Source: Thunnus maccoyii (Eukaryota > Chordata > Actinopteri > Scombriformes > Scombridae). Taken from it: a stretch of 64,000 nt of DNA. The notes below the pieces were generated by a model. The model searched no databases, was not told where the DNA came from, and worked only from the letters and a program-made list of their open reading frames with translations. Positions 45,561 to 56,759 of the stretch are shown here, piece by piece (position 1 is the first letter of the stretch; each line of letters starts with the position of its first letter). Location of the stretch: contig NC_056550.1 in NCBI RefSeq assembly GCF_910596095.1, positions 27,605,199 through 27,669,198 of the forward strand, read 5' to 3'. The translations under genes and the position numbers were made by a program.

Positions 45561-46640
45561 AGAATCAGAAGCGTTGTCTCTCCACAGAAACCTGAGTTAA
45601 TCTCACCTCCTGCTCCTGCGGTCATGACCCCCGTACCTCCGGGGCTGGCCTACCCGCCGCCCTCCTCCTCCTCCTCCTCCTCCTCCTCCTCCTCCTCCGT
45701 GGGCCATCTGGACGCGGAGCTCCCGTCCGTCCATCAGCGCGCCGTCCATCGCGTCCATCGCGTCTTCCGCGTCCCGCTTGTTGTGAAACCGCACGAACGC
45801 GAAGCCTTTGCTTTCCTTTGTGTAGGGGTCTCTGGGGATGTGGACGTCCCCTACCCGGCCGTACATCTCAAACATCATTTTGAGTGTTTCGGGCGATGTC
45901 CGGTAAGTCAGGTTGTCCACTTTGAGGGAAGTGAGATTGTCCACTTTGATGCCCTCGACGTGAGCCATCTCGACGCGCAGCTCCCGCCCGTCCAGCAGCG
46001 CGCGGTCCATCGCGTCCAACGCATCCTCCGCATCCCGCTTGTGGTGGAACCGCACGAACGCGAAGCCGCGGTTTTCCTTTGTGTAGGGGTCTCTGGGGAT
46101 GTGGACGTCGCCTACCCGGCCGTACTTCTCGAACACCCGTCTGAGGGTTTCGGGCGATGTCCGGTAGGTCAGGTTGTTCACTTTGAGAGAAGTCAAGTCG
46201 TCGACGTCGGGCGGGGGCCTGCTCATGATGCTTTAACCAGCGCAGCCTTCCTAAAACACTTTATATCCTGGCTGACACACCGCCTACCTGCTCGGTAAAC
46301 TGCATACACACATACGAGGGTGTAATTTGTATTAAATCGTCTTGCCTGCGGTATTTTGGAGGCTTTTCAGCCACAAAACAACTTACATCTTGCAGCTCCA
46401 AACTGCCCCAGTCCAATGGGCGAACCTCTTCTTCTTCGTTTGCTTCTTCTTCTTCTTCTTCTTCTAATATTTCTTGGCGGATGGCAAACAGCTTTACTTG
46501 GTGCTTTACCGCCACCCTCGAACTGACCAGTGACTGTAGACTTCTTCTACTCTTTAAATAGGGGCTCTATCATGTTTGCTCCATTAATACCTTCTTGTGG
46601 AACTGCTTTAATTTAATCACCTCAAAAAGCAAACAAAAAC
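45560..46640 (-). repeat. Segmental duplication, tandem-RRM copy
   Basis: It matches 38615-39395, including upstream DNA and the first intron bases ('cagaaacctgagtta' just inside the donor). It is longer than the other copy because the RRM coding segment is present twice and because extra 'cttctt' units lie upstream at about 46430-46465. Confidence 0.85.
45607..46226 (-). CDS. srsf2-derived gene with two tandem RRM domains and no RS exon
   Basis: One exon runs from ATG (46224-46226, [10 protein letters not shown]) to a GGAG/gtgag donor after 45607, in the same phase as srsf2 exon 1. It encodes two consecutive SRSF2-like RRMs: RRM1 about residues 11-89 (RNP2 [11 protein letters not shown]1 RGFAFVRF) and RRM2 about 100-178 (RNP2 [11 protein letters not shown]1 KGFAFVRF), joined by a short [10 protein letters not shown] linker. 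A 13-Gly hinge and [18 protein letters not shown] follow, as in srsf2. Both frames are intact over 206 codons with key RNP aromatics kept, which argues for selection. No RS domain is seen downstream; without splicing the frame stops at 45603-45605. A phase-matched acceptor lies at 43544. It is head-to-head with mfsd11, the position srsf2 occupies in human. Confidence 0.8.
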
Positions 46641-46949
46641 GTCAACAAATTATATGTAACTAACTTGTTGACGTTATATATGAGAAAGTGGTTCTTCATA
46701 TATAGACTCTCGAAAATTTGCATTTGTGGATATAAAATGTAGCCATTGAAATATAAAAATTAACAATGTTCTGAAAGGATGAAATGAACTGTTCTTGTCT
46801 CAGAAAAATACAATTACATCATATAAAATCAAACTACAAGGCTCATCAATGAAGCTGAACACATGGTTAGCAAGTTCTTGCCAAAAGGCCTGTACCACAG
46901 ACTGTATATAAATATTTGTATTTATATATTTATTATTTATATGGAATTA

Positions 46950-47660
46950 TTTACAGTGCTAGAAAGTAACTAAGTACATTTACTCAAGTACTTTACTTAA
47001 GTATAGTTTTGAGGTACTTGTACTTTACTTGAGTATTTCCATGTGATGCTACTTTCTACATTTCAGAGGGAAATATTGTACTTTCTACTCCACTACATTT
47101 ATTTGACAGCTTTAGTTACTTTTCAGATGAAGATTTAACACAATGGATAATATAACAAGCTTTTAAAATACAACACATTGTTAAAGATGAAACCAGTGGT
47201 TTCCAACCTTTTTGGCTTTTGACGTCTTACAAAAAGCAGTGTGTAGTCGGGGTCACATTTCACATGTCTATGAGTTGTTAACAGCTCCACCAAATAGTGA
47301 TTTTTCCCTCTAAACTTCTCACATGCTTTCATTTCAATAAATGTTCAAATGATCCAATATTTCAGCAAAAATCAATGATTAGAGAAAAAGTCCAAAAACT
47401 GAAAACAGATTTGTGTATCAGAACTTTGTTTTTTCTTCTTTCCTCTCCCATTAATCATCTCACCACCCCTCAGATTTATCTGCTGACCCTTTGGAGGGGC
47501 CCGACCCCTAGGTTGGGAACCACTGGACTAAACTAGCTAACTGTATATAAAGTAGTGTAAACTAGCTCCACCTCCAGCAGCTACAACAGTAACATGCTGC
47601 TCTAACACTGATGCTTCACTATTAATAATCTAATGATTATTTATGTATCTTTATATACAG
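46950..47660 (+). repeat. Composite interspersed repeat, near-identical to part of 10.0-10.5 kb
   Basis: From 47220 to about 47638 it matches 10080-10498 with only scattered differences, including the same 79-codon spurious frame. Its left flank is the 'acttaagtac' repeat. Confidence 0.85.
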
Positions 47661-48119
47661 TCTATTGTCTGAACCACATCACAGTGGAAGAAAAGAAATG
47701 AGGAATATTTTCTTTCTGGTGGTCAAAAAGTACAAAGATCTGCAATGTTCACATATTGTGCAATAACTGAATTAACAGGATAAAAACAAAGTGGAATTTA
47801 ATCTTTTATTTGATGTTTCATTGAGTTTTATTTTGGACATTGTTAATTTCTGGTACTTGTAGCAGTAAGTGTACTTCAAAATACTTAATAAATAGTATAT
47901 TGTGCCATTTTTTAAAAACAAGAAACTCTCTCTTGTGAAGTTATAGATTGTGAAATTTGATTTAAAATTAGTTTCCTTTTAATGTCTGCCTTTGAGTGAA
48001 AATGTCCCGAAAGTTTCCACACATGAGCTTTATCTAGAAATTTAAACAAAATGGGTTTAATGTCCAGAATATAACTTCGTTATGACGTTTTTTTTCATTA
48101 GTTTTTTTTGTTGTTTAAG

Positions 48120-48780
48120 TCAGTGTTTCACAAACATTTTCATGTCAAGGACCCTAAACTGACACAAATTAGACCACAGACCCTCATCTGATAGGATTTT
48201 TGCTTTTAGATGTTTCATTACAGAAAGTGTATGAGTCTCATGACCAAATAGTCATTCTGTCACTATGTTACTTATGGATGGAATTACAGTGAAAATAAAT
48301 TATTCCCCTTTTGCTGGAGACCCCCTGAAACCTCCTCAAGGACCTCTGGGGGTCCCTGGATCCCACTTTAGGGCTTTTCACACTACATATGCTTAGCCGG
48401 GGGTTAAGTGTTGACCCTGGGATATATTAACCCCTTTTCACACACACTGTTAACCCAGATTAACCTAAACCCAGATTAACCCTGCACATCTACCACTACT
48501 ACTACAACTAGTACTCCACTGTTTACTTTAGCCCGCTTTCACACTTGTAGCCCAGTGTTGAGTCAGTTTTCAGGGGATAACTCTGTAAACTTGGGGCTAA
48601 GGCTGCTCTGGAGCAGGGCCAGCAAACCCCGGGCTAAAATCGGGGTTAGCCCACTTTGAAGCGTGCCAGGACTGTGTCAGTGTGAAAACTTTCTTATCCT
48701 GAGGCTAACAGCTCCCTTATCCCGGGGGTAAGGAAGTTATTTAAAAGCTTTTGGCCCTGGGCTAAGAGCCGTATGAGAAG
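48120..48780. repeat. Two adjoining dispersed repeats
   Basis: 48120-48365 ('caaggaccctaaactgaca' to 'gacctctgggggtccctgg') looks like a fish interspersed element. 48370-48780 has recurrent 'ttcacac' and 'gggctaa/gggttaa/ttaaccc' words in both orientations, suggesting an element with self-complementary ends. No coding content. Confidence 0.45.
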
Positions 48781-48899
48781 CCTGTAAAAGCAGTGATTTA
48801 AAGTCATGATGATACAGACTCCGGTACAGCAAGAGGCCCTGATGCGCCTTTAAGGTCGGTTCGTAGTCCGCCAGTAAACCACAGAAGAAGAAGATGAAT

Positions 48900-49298
48900 C
48901 ACAGTAAACTAAACTGGATTGGTTTAAGCTGACTCGCTGCTGACGGAGCTCCTCCGCGCGCAGCGTTTGTAGATCTGCGGTTTTGTAGCTGAAGCATAGC
49001 TAGCTAGCAGCTAGCAGCTAGCTGGGTCACGACATTACAGTCAGCTGATTAATTCACATGACTTTCCCAGTTTCGGGCAGGTCCTGTTTACCGGCGCCGC
49101 GAAAGAGCTGCTGATAATCTGTTTTATACGACGGATTCAGTCATGCTGTATTTAGTTTGAGAACTACACAGAGAGGACAAATGGCTAAAGATATCGCAGG
49201 TTTAACAAAGAGCTAACTATGTCATTAATAGCACACTGAGACCGCGCAGCCGCAGAGAAGAGCAGCCAGAGGTTTAGCTAAACACTTCAACACTGTTG
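48900..49298 (+). promoter_or_regulatory. mfsd11: mfsd11 promoter and 5' UTR exon (putative)
   Basis: A GC-richer stretch ('ctccgcgcgcagcg', 'accggcgccgcgaaag') precedes a plausible non-coding exon ending at 49298 with a TTG/gtgagt donor. The next acceptor (ttctcag, ending 49957) opens the exon that holds the start codon. A TATA box is not evident. Confidence 0.4.
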
Positions 49299-50016
49299 GT
49301 GAGTTGTTTTCTCTGTTAAACTAACAGTTGTTTTCTTCAGCTTTACGTGACATATATATAAATATACCTCTGTGTCATACAGTCAAGTAAAGTCAGCCAG
49401 AGTCTTTATTCTTTCCTTTTTAGAAATGAAGACAAACTCCCTTTAAAAAAAATAGTCAATTAAGGTTTCCTGTGCTTAGATGCAAAGATAATATCTGATA
49501 TAATATACATTTATGTCTTATAGTAGTCAGAACGACCCACTTCATAATTCGGCATATAATAAATTAATCAAACAATACTTCTTTTAAAGCAATCTAACTT
49601 TGAGAAATGTAAGTTTCTGCGTTGTTCCGCCGCTGAGATGGGAGGCGGCGCGCAGTCTAAACATCTCTAAAAGTTCATATTTTATCGAAGTAAAGTAATT
49701 TGTATTTGGATCTATTGCAAGCCGAAGTGATCAATGAACCCTGGCAAGTCCAACATTTTATTAAACACACATGATTTGTCACAGACTTCAACTATGCGCG
49801 TGATTGTCATAAAACTACAGATTTCTGAATGGAGTTTGGTGTAAAAACAGAATACCAGCTGTTGTCTCACCAACAAGGAAGTGTTGCAGTGAGTACATTA
49901 ATGTTGCTCGGATATAACACACTCTGCTGATTTCTTCTTCTGCTTTTTCATTCTCAGATGTGCTGGTGATTTATTTTCCATTCACTTCATCAAGAGATTT
50001 GCAAATAACCTCCAAA

Positions 50017-52988
50017 ATGACTCCAGAGGGGAAGAGGCTGTTAAACATCATCATCCTCGGCTTCGGCTTCATGTTCATGTTTACTGCGTTTCAAACATGC
50101 GGTAATATAGAGGTGGGATGGTTTGACACATTCCAGATTGATCTCTCATAACTGAAGATGAGATAACTATGTCTTTCAGTCCTTAACAATCATCTTTCTT
50201 CATCTTCACAGCAAACTGTTATCAAGAGCTTCAACAGCACCGAGTTCCACGGCAGCGGATACACGAGGTAAACTGTTATGTTTTACATTTTATCTTTTAT
50301 CTGATGCTCCAGCGCAGAATATTTGACTGAAGACTTTGCCACCATTGATGCAGACCTGGTGGCTGCTTCTATAATCAAATCCCAGGAGGATAATTAAATT
50401 TCAGCTAAACTATTTAAGGGAACAAAAGTTTTCTCAGTGTGCTCCAGTCAGGGCGGGTTTCAGGAAACATCACTTCTGTGTTACTTTTAAACTCGTTGTG
50501 AATCAGTGAAATCTTTGAAAGCAACAAGAATATGATGACTAAGCACCGACTGTCGTGCCGTCTGCCTCCCGCAGCATGGCCATCATCTACGGAGTTTTCT
50601 CTGCATCCAACCTGATCGCCCCGTCAGTGGTGGCCGTCATCGGACCGCAGCTGTCCATGTTTTTCAGCGGGCTTTTGTACAGGTGAGCTCACGACTCCCG
50701 CCTCAACTTCTGCTCACGATGATAATCCAGACTTCCTGTTTTTACACTACGTAGATTTATATTTGCTTACATATGACGGTAAACTTCCAGCATTCTTACT
50801 ATATTTACACATTTAGCATAAAGATGACAAACAAAGAAATGAATTAATAACTGAAGGAGAGAAAGAAGATGGTAATAAATAAATATATATATGTATATGT
50901 ATATATGAGAGAAAGAGACTGCTGCAACAATTAGTCAATTAATCACCAACTGTTTTCAAACCAATTAATCGTTTTGAGTCATTTTTTAAGGGAAAAAAAA
51001 AGCTGAAATTCTCTGATTCAGCTTCTGAAATGTGAATATTTTCTTGTTTCTTTAGTCTCTGTGACAGTAAACTGAATCTCTTTGGATTGTGGACAAAACA
51101 AGACATTTGAAGACGTCACTTTGATCAATTTTCTGACATTTTAAAGACCAAACAACTAATTGATTAATCAAAAAATAACTGTTAGTTTCATCCCTGAATA
51201 TAAACATGATTTACCATCTAAAGTAAATCATCCTCTAAGTCATGTAGAGCTCTACATCTGCCTCCTCTCACAATAAATCACTATTATTATTTAGTTGTGG
51301 ACGTCACATGTAACTCCTCCTTTTTTTAAAAAAAAATGCAGTTTACATTTGATTTCCAGTTTCTAAATGAAGGTTTTAACCAGTTTATTTCCTGTAGAGT
51401 CTGTCAGATACATTTAGGTTCAAGTACCTTCATATCATCATAACAGAAGATATAATTCTATATAATATAAACAGAATTCAGCCTGTTGTTGTCGTGTTTC
51501 TGCAGCGGTTACATCGCCATGTTCATCTATCCGTATACGTGGAGCTTCTACACGGCGTCTGTGCTGGTTGGAGTAGCAGCAGCAGGTAAACAGATGTTAT
51601 TTCCAGCTGTGGATTCCATGTTTTTTCCTGCGTCTTGTGTGTTTTTTTTTGATGGTCTGCGTGTTTTGTTCCAGTCTTGTGGACCGCTCAGGGAAACGTG
51701 CTCGCCATCAACTCCACGGACGCCAACATCGGGAGAAACAGCGGCATATTCTGGGCGCTGCTGCAGTTCAGGTGAATCTTTTTGCCCTTTAACTCTGTTC
51801 TTTAGTAGAATTGTGCCGTTTGATGCGTTTGATTCGACGTCCTTTATGTCTCTGCAGCTTGTTCTTTGGGAATCTCTACATATACTGCGCCTGGCACGGA
51901 CACGTTCACATAACAGGTAGGAAGAGACTTTAATATGTTTTATAAAGTCTGTTTATCGCTTCTCATCGACTCCAGTTCTGGTTTTAAAGAGTGTGACTCA
52001 TGCTGTGTGTCTCAGACAAGGACCGTCAGACCGTCTTCATCTCTCTCACCGTTATCAGTCTGGTCGGCTGCTTCCTCTTCTTCCTCATCCGGAAGCCCGA
52101 CGCTGAATCCGCTCCGTCGGAGACGTCGGAGTCGGAGTTCGCAGAGAGCAGCTCTGTAGTCAGGTGAGTCTGAGACTGAATGAGCTGCAACTATTCAGAG
52201 ATTAGTTGCAAAACTATTTTAACAATCAAATAATTGTTTGGAGTCATTTTTAAGAAGAAAAAAAAAGTCAAATTTCTCTGATTCAGCTTCTTAAACGTGA
52301 CTGTAAACGTGTCAGATATTCACTTGATGTGACCGACTCAGACTGCTGAAGACTGATAGAAGCTTCACACAGACTTTAAATGACAAAACTGTAGATTTTA
52401 TCCTCCATCACTTCCATTGAAAGCACATTTGAAGGATCTTTGAATATCCAGTATGAACAGGAGGAATGATTACAGACACCTGACTGCTGGTTTAACACAC
52501 TGGGAACACTGGGAACACTGGGAACACTGGGAACACTGGGAACTCGTCCTTTTAAACTACTGGAATTGTTTTCTTCTGTGTCGTGATAAATGATTTTAAT
52601 TTTCTGTCTTTAGTGAAGTAACATGGGTTTTGAACGGTGCTCTTTAAATAATAACAACTCATTATAATTATTATTATTAATTTATTGTTCATCCAGCGTC
52701 GTTGTGCTTGAGCCTCTTTTCTTTCAATTCTTCATTAACTTGACATTTTTTTAATAAATTGCCTCCATAAATTATTAAAAGAACGTCTTTATATAATATA
52801 TTTTTGAAGAGCCGGATGTTGGTCCTGCAGCAGAGGAGACAGATGACCTTTAACTGTAAATACTTCTCTACATGTCTCATTGAAACTGCTGTGATACGGT
52901 CGCCACGACGACCGATCCGGTTTAGAGATGAGCTGGAAAGCGAAACGCCGAGAAAAAAAAATATGAGCCTGTGAAAAGTCAAGAAGCC

Positions 52989-53053
<65 letters not shown>

Positions 53054-53417
53054 TTTGACTGGTGATGGAAGGTTCTCGTTATATCTGTAACATCGTTATT
53101 AATATATTCATTTAATCACCTCCGTCAGCAGGCGTCTCATCTCGCTGCTGTTTGTGCTTTTTCTTTGCAGCTCACCACAGTCGAGTCTCGGAGCTCAAGC
53201 GCTGGATGCTTTTGGTACGTTTATCACAACAACTGTTCACACTTAAAGCCTGTTAAGCTTTTATTATCTGTATATGAACATAATGTAGTTGTGAACTGAT
53301 TTAATTGTTTATTAATGTGTGTCTATATTTCTTTCTTTCTTCAGTTTTAGATGTTTTTGTTGTTTTTATTGTTTTTTGGTGAAATGTCTTTTAAAACCTT
53401 TTTGGGTTTTTTAAATC

Positions 53418-53463
<46 letters not shown>

Positions 53464-56002
53464 TTTTTTACTCCTTTAATCCATTTTTGGGGTTTTGCGT
53501 CTTGTTATTTATGCAAATAAATAAAACAAACAAAAACAAAGCATACAGTAGAGCAGATAGATCTGGCAAAAAAACACCAAATATCTGATTCCAGCTTCTC
53601 AAATGTGTTTTATATCTTTATGAACTGAATATTTTTGGGTTTTTGGGACATTTGAAGACGTTATCTTGAGCTCTGGAAAACTAAAGGACAGTTTTTCATC
53701 ACTTTTTATCCATTTTATAGACAAAAATATACATAAAATAAAGAAAATAATCATTAGCTGCAGCTCTAATCATCAACAATTATAATATTTACATTATTAC
53801 AACAGTTTTACTTTGTCGTCATTCATTATCTGTTTTTACAGAGTTTTAGTTGATGACAAATACATTAATAAACACTTATAACTACATTATAAAGTCTTTC
53901 TATACTGATATAAATGCTGTGTGTGTTTCCTGTCTGCAGTCAAAGCCTGTAAACTCTTCGTCACTAAAGAGATGCTGCTGCTCAGCTTGTCCATTGCGTA
54001 TTCAGGTGAGTTCAACGTGTTTGAGACGAAGGTTAAACTGATGATGATGATGTAACCAACGAGTCTGACTTCACGCCGTCTGTCCCGACAGGCTTGGAGC
54101 TCACCTTTTACAGCGGGGTGTACGGGACGTGTATCGGCGCCATGACGCAGTTCGGCAAAGACGCCAAGAGTCTGATCGGCATCTCCGGCATCTGCATCGG
54201 CTTAGGAGAGATCTTAGGTGAGTCTTCAGTCTCTTCTTCTTCTTCTTCTTCACCCTCGTTCATGATGCACGTTAAAAACACTGCAGAGAGAACCAGGAAG
54301 CAACCGTTTCTCTCTCTCCTCCTCTCTGTGCGATCAGGAGGAGGCGTGTTCGGGATGCTGAACAAGTGCAACAAGTTCGGGAGGAACCCGGTGGTGCTGC
54401 TGGGACTCATCGTACACTTTGTGGCTTTTTACTTGATCTTCCTGAACATCGCCAGCGACGCTCCTCTGGCTCCGGAGGAAGGAACCGACCTGCAGGCCTA
54501 CATCACCCCCAGGTGTTTATATTTAAACTTCCTGTTTCACCTTTTACACACATACAGAAGATCAAAACTGAGACAACTGGGCTCATTAACTGTCTGCTGA
54601 ACCGGATCACTGTGATCATGTGATCATTCTGAAGCAGGTTCTGCAGATATCAGACGTCACTTTTTTTAAATTTTTCAATGATTTCTACACAGATTTATGG
54701 AAATGAGTTTGTGATGAACACAGAGATAAAAATATGTTATCATATATGTTATATATGTTTATCATGTCTGTGTGTTCAGATTTGACTGAGTTATGATCCT
54801 GAGGTGGATTAATAAGAATAATAATAATAAAGTTTATTTATAAAGCACCTTTCGTAACATAAAATGCAGCTCAAAGTGCTTTACAGAAACAGGTATTAAA
54901 AACAAACAAAAACCAGATATTTAAAAATGATAAAATAAAGGAAAAAAATACAATAAACAATAAAAAAAAACTGAGGTAAAATCATCAGGAGATAATAAAG
55001 ATAAAACAGAGTTAATTAACCCTTTAACATTCATCCTTTTTATAGAATTTTCACCCATTTGGCCAAATGGAAAAGCTTCCAACAGAAGAACTGTGAGGTC
55101 ATGATGCATGTATCAGGCTTCACCTTCTAGTTTAGCATGTAGCTACAGACTAAACTACAGCAGTTCAGATAAGCCTCGTCTATCATGAATCATATTTGAA
55201 TAACAATAATTAAGATGCTTTATGCAGAACACTGTAAACCTTCTACGTCTTCCAGACCTCCAGGTCCAACCTTACAGGAGTTTTTAGTTTGTGGCGTCTC
55301 TGAACGTCTCCAGTCGTCTCCAGTTGGCTAAATGATGCTGCTGCTTCCAGCTGGTTTAAGCAGGTCGCTGGTGGATGTTAAAAGGTTAAAAGCAAAACCA
55401 TGAAAATAAGTTTTGAGCTGCTTCTTGATGTTTGTCTAACATGTGCTGCCTCACCGTACTTACTGATTGCTTCCATGAGCTCTCAGACTCTGCTGTAGCT
55501 CCAGCAAACAACAATAACTCACTTCCTGTTATGCAAAAAGTACAATTATACAAAAAAAGAAAAAATGGAGAGGTGTCCACATTTTTAACTGTGATGTTTG
55601 TGTGTTGGCGCTCAGCGTGGGCGTGGCGTTGCTCTGCAGCTTCCTGCTCGGTCTGGGCGACAGCTGCTTCAACACGCAGCTCCTCAGCATCATCGGCTTC
55701 ATGTACCGAGACAACAGCGCCCCCGCCTTCGCCGTCTTCAAGTTCATCCAGGTGACCTTCACACTCACGTCGGAGATGTTTTGAGTGTTTATTTTGCTGT
55801 TTTTTTTCCACTATAACCGTGTGTTGTGTTTCCTCTCCAGTCCATCATGGCCGCTCTGGCCTTCTTCTACAGTAACTACCTGCTGCTGCACTGGCAGCTG
55901 CTCATACTGGTCCTGGTGGGTTTCCTGGGCTCCATGACCTTCTTCGTGGCCGAGTGGATGGCCGAGTCCAACCGGCGGGAATCAGACTACGACAGCATCT
56001 GA
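50017..56002 (+). CDS. mfsd11: UNC93-like protein MFSD11 (major facilitator superfamily)
   Basis: Thirteen coding exons: 50017-50112, 50212-50267, 50575-50682, 51506-51585, 51675-51771, 51858-51916, 52016-52163, 53171-53214, 53940-54005, 54092-54217, 54338-54512, 55616-55751 and 55841-56002. They sum to 1353 bases (450 residues plus stop; human MFSD11 has 449). The start MTPEGKRLLNIIILGFGFMF, 'TAFQTCGNIEQTVIKSFN' and the end 'RRESDYDSI' are typical. Multiple hydrophobic helices, about twelve, with a hydrophilic Ser/Glu-rich loop (ESAPSETSESEFAESSSV) after the sixth fit an MFS/UNC93 fold. It is a multi-pass membrane protein; the substrate is not established to my knowledge. All junctions are AG/GT and in phase. 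The introns carry (CA)n, (CAT)n and fish repeats. Confidence 0.96.
52305..52555 (+). mobile_element. TTAA-type inverted-repeat element, copy 4, with a 9-bp tandem array
   Basis: It is homologous to 13980-14354 and ends GTCCTTTTAA. Near its right end the unit 'gggaacact' is repeated four to five times (about 52498-52543), which other copies lack. It is in an mfsd11 intron. Confidence 0.7.
52995..53048. repeat. (CA)n microsatellite
   Basis: A pure CA dinucleotide run of about 27 units in an mfsd11 intron. A (CAT)n tract lies at 53418-53461 in the next intron. Confidence 0.95.
54810..54900 (-). repeat. Short LINE/SINE 3'-tail-like fragment
   Basis: 'aagtttatttataaagcacc' and 'ctcaaagtgctttacagaaac' form the reverse complement of a frequent fish retroposon 3' end. 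It lies in an mfsd11 intron. Confidence 0.55.
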
Positions 56003-56013
56003 TCTGTTTATAG

Positions 56014-56061
56014 TGAGGAGGAGGAGGAGGAGGAGGAGGAGGAAGAGGAGGAGGAGGAGGA
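56014..56061 (+). repeat. (GAG)n tract in the mfsd11 3' UTR
   Basis: A purine-rich GAG trinucleotide run begins a dozen bases after the mfsd11 stop codon. ORFs over it are artefacts. Confidence 0.9.
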
Positions 56062-56640
56062 GGGCACAGCTGGAGGTGTTTCGCTCTCCACAGCTGGAAA
56101 AAAAAAATCACCCAGGGACGATGAAAGCCACCGCAGCCTCGGCTGGCGGAGACTGGCGCTGTGGTATGTTTTGGTTTTTTTTAACGGAGCTGCGCGGTGG
56201 CGGCCGCAGGAGAGCTGAACGTTAACCTTCATCTCTCCACGTTTATCTTTTACTACATCGAAGGCACGAGGAGACGCCGTGTGCACGCCAGATATACCTC
56301 ATCTTTGGTTCACTCCCGGCCTCGCAGTTATTATTTCGTGCACACGGGGTTTTTCAAATTAATACAACAAAATCATGAAAATATATAACCAGCCGTCACA
56401 GAGGCATGATGGGTAAAGATCTGTTAATTAAACGAAAAAGCACTTTTGACTCTTTGACCTTTCAACACTTGTATAAAGAGGCTCTGAGGAATCACACTGA
56501 CTGAATCATCTGTAGCTTAGAATGCAAACATTTCCACAACTTCCTGTTTTCTTTTTTTTTTTTTTTTGGTGCAGCTGCTTCTGCTGCGTTCACTGACTCA
56601 GAGGAAAAGTCTGGTCATCTTCTATATTTTTCTTGTTTTC

Positions 56641-56646
56641 AATAAA
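56641..56646 (+). terminator. mfsd11: Possible mfsd11 polyadenylation signal
   Basis: AATAAA lies about 640 bases after the stop codon, the first canonical signal downstream on this strand. A second strong candidate, 'tcaataaaatg' at about 59652, follows sequence that also looks like a transcript end. Confidence 0.45.
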
Positions 56647-56675
56647 TCCCATGAAAAAAACCCACTTTGACTCAA

Positions 56676-56746
<71 letters not shown>
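56676..56746. repeat. (CA)n microsatellite
   Basis: A pure CA run of about 35 units, downstream of mfsd11. Confidence 0.95.
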
Positions 56747-56759
56747 ATCCCGCTGCCAG

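Noticed and set aside
45624-46298. 224-codon plus-strand ORF, the longest open frame in the window
   Set aside because: It is the antisense shadow of the GC-rich tandem-RRM exon; the minus strand has the recognisable RRM motifs.
54094-54600. 168-codon plus-strand ORF
   Set aside because: Read-through of mfsd11 exons 54092-54217 and 54338-54512 across a short in-frame intron; the intron has proper GT and AG ends and must be removed to match the family.
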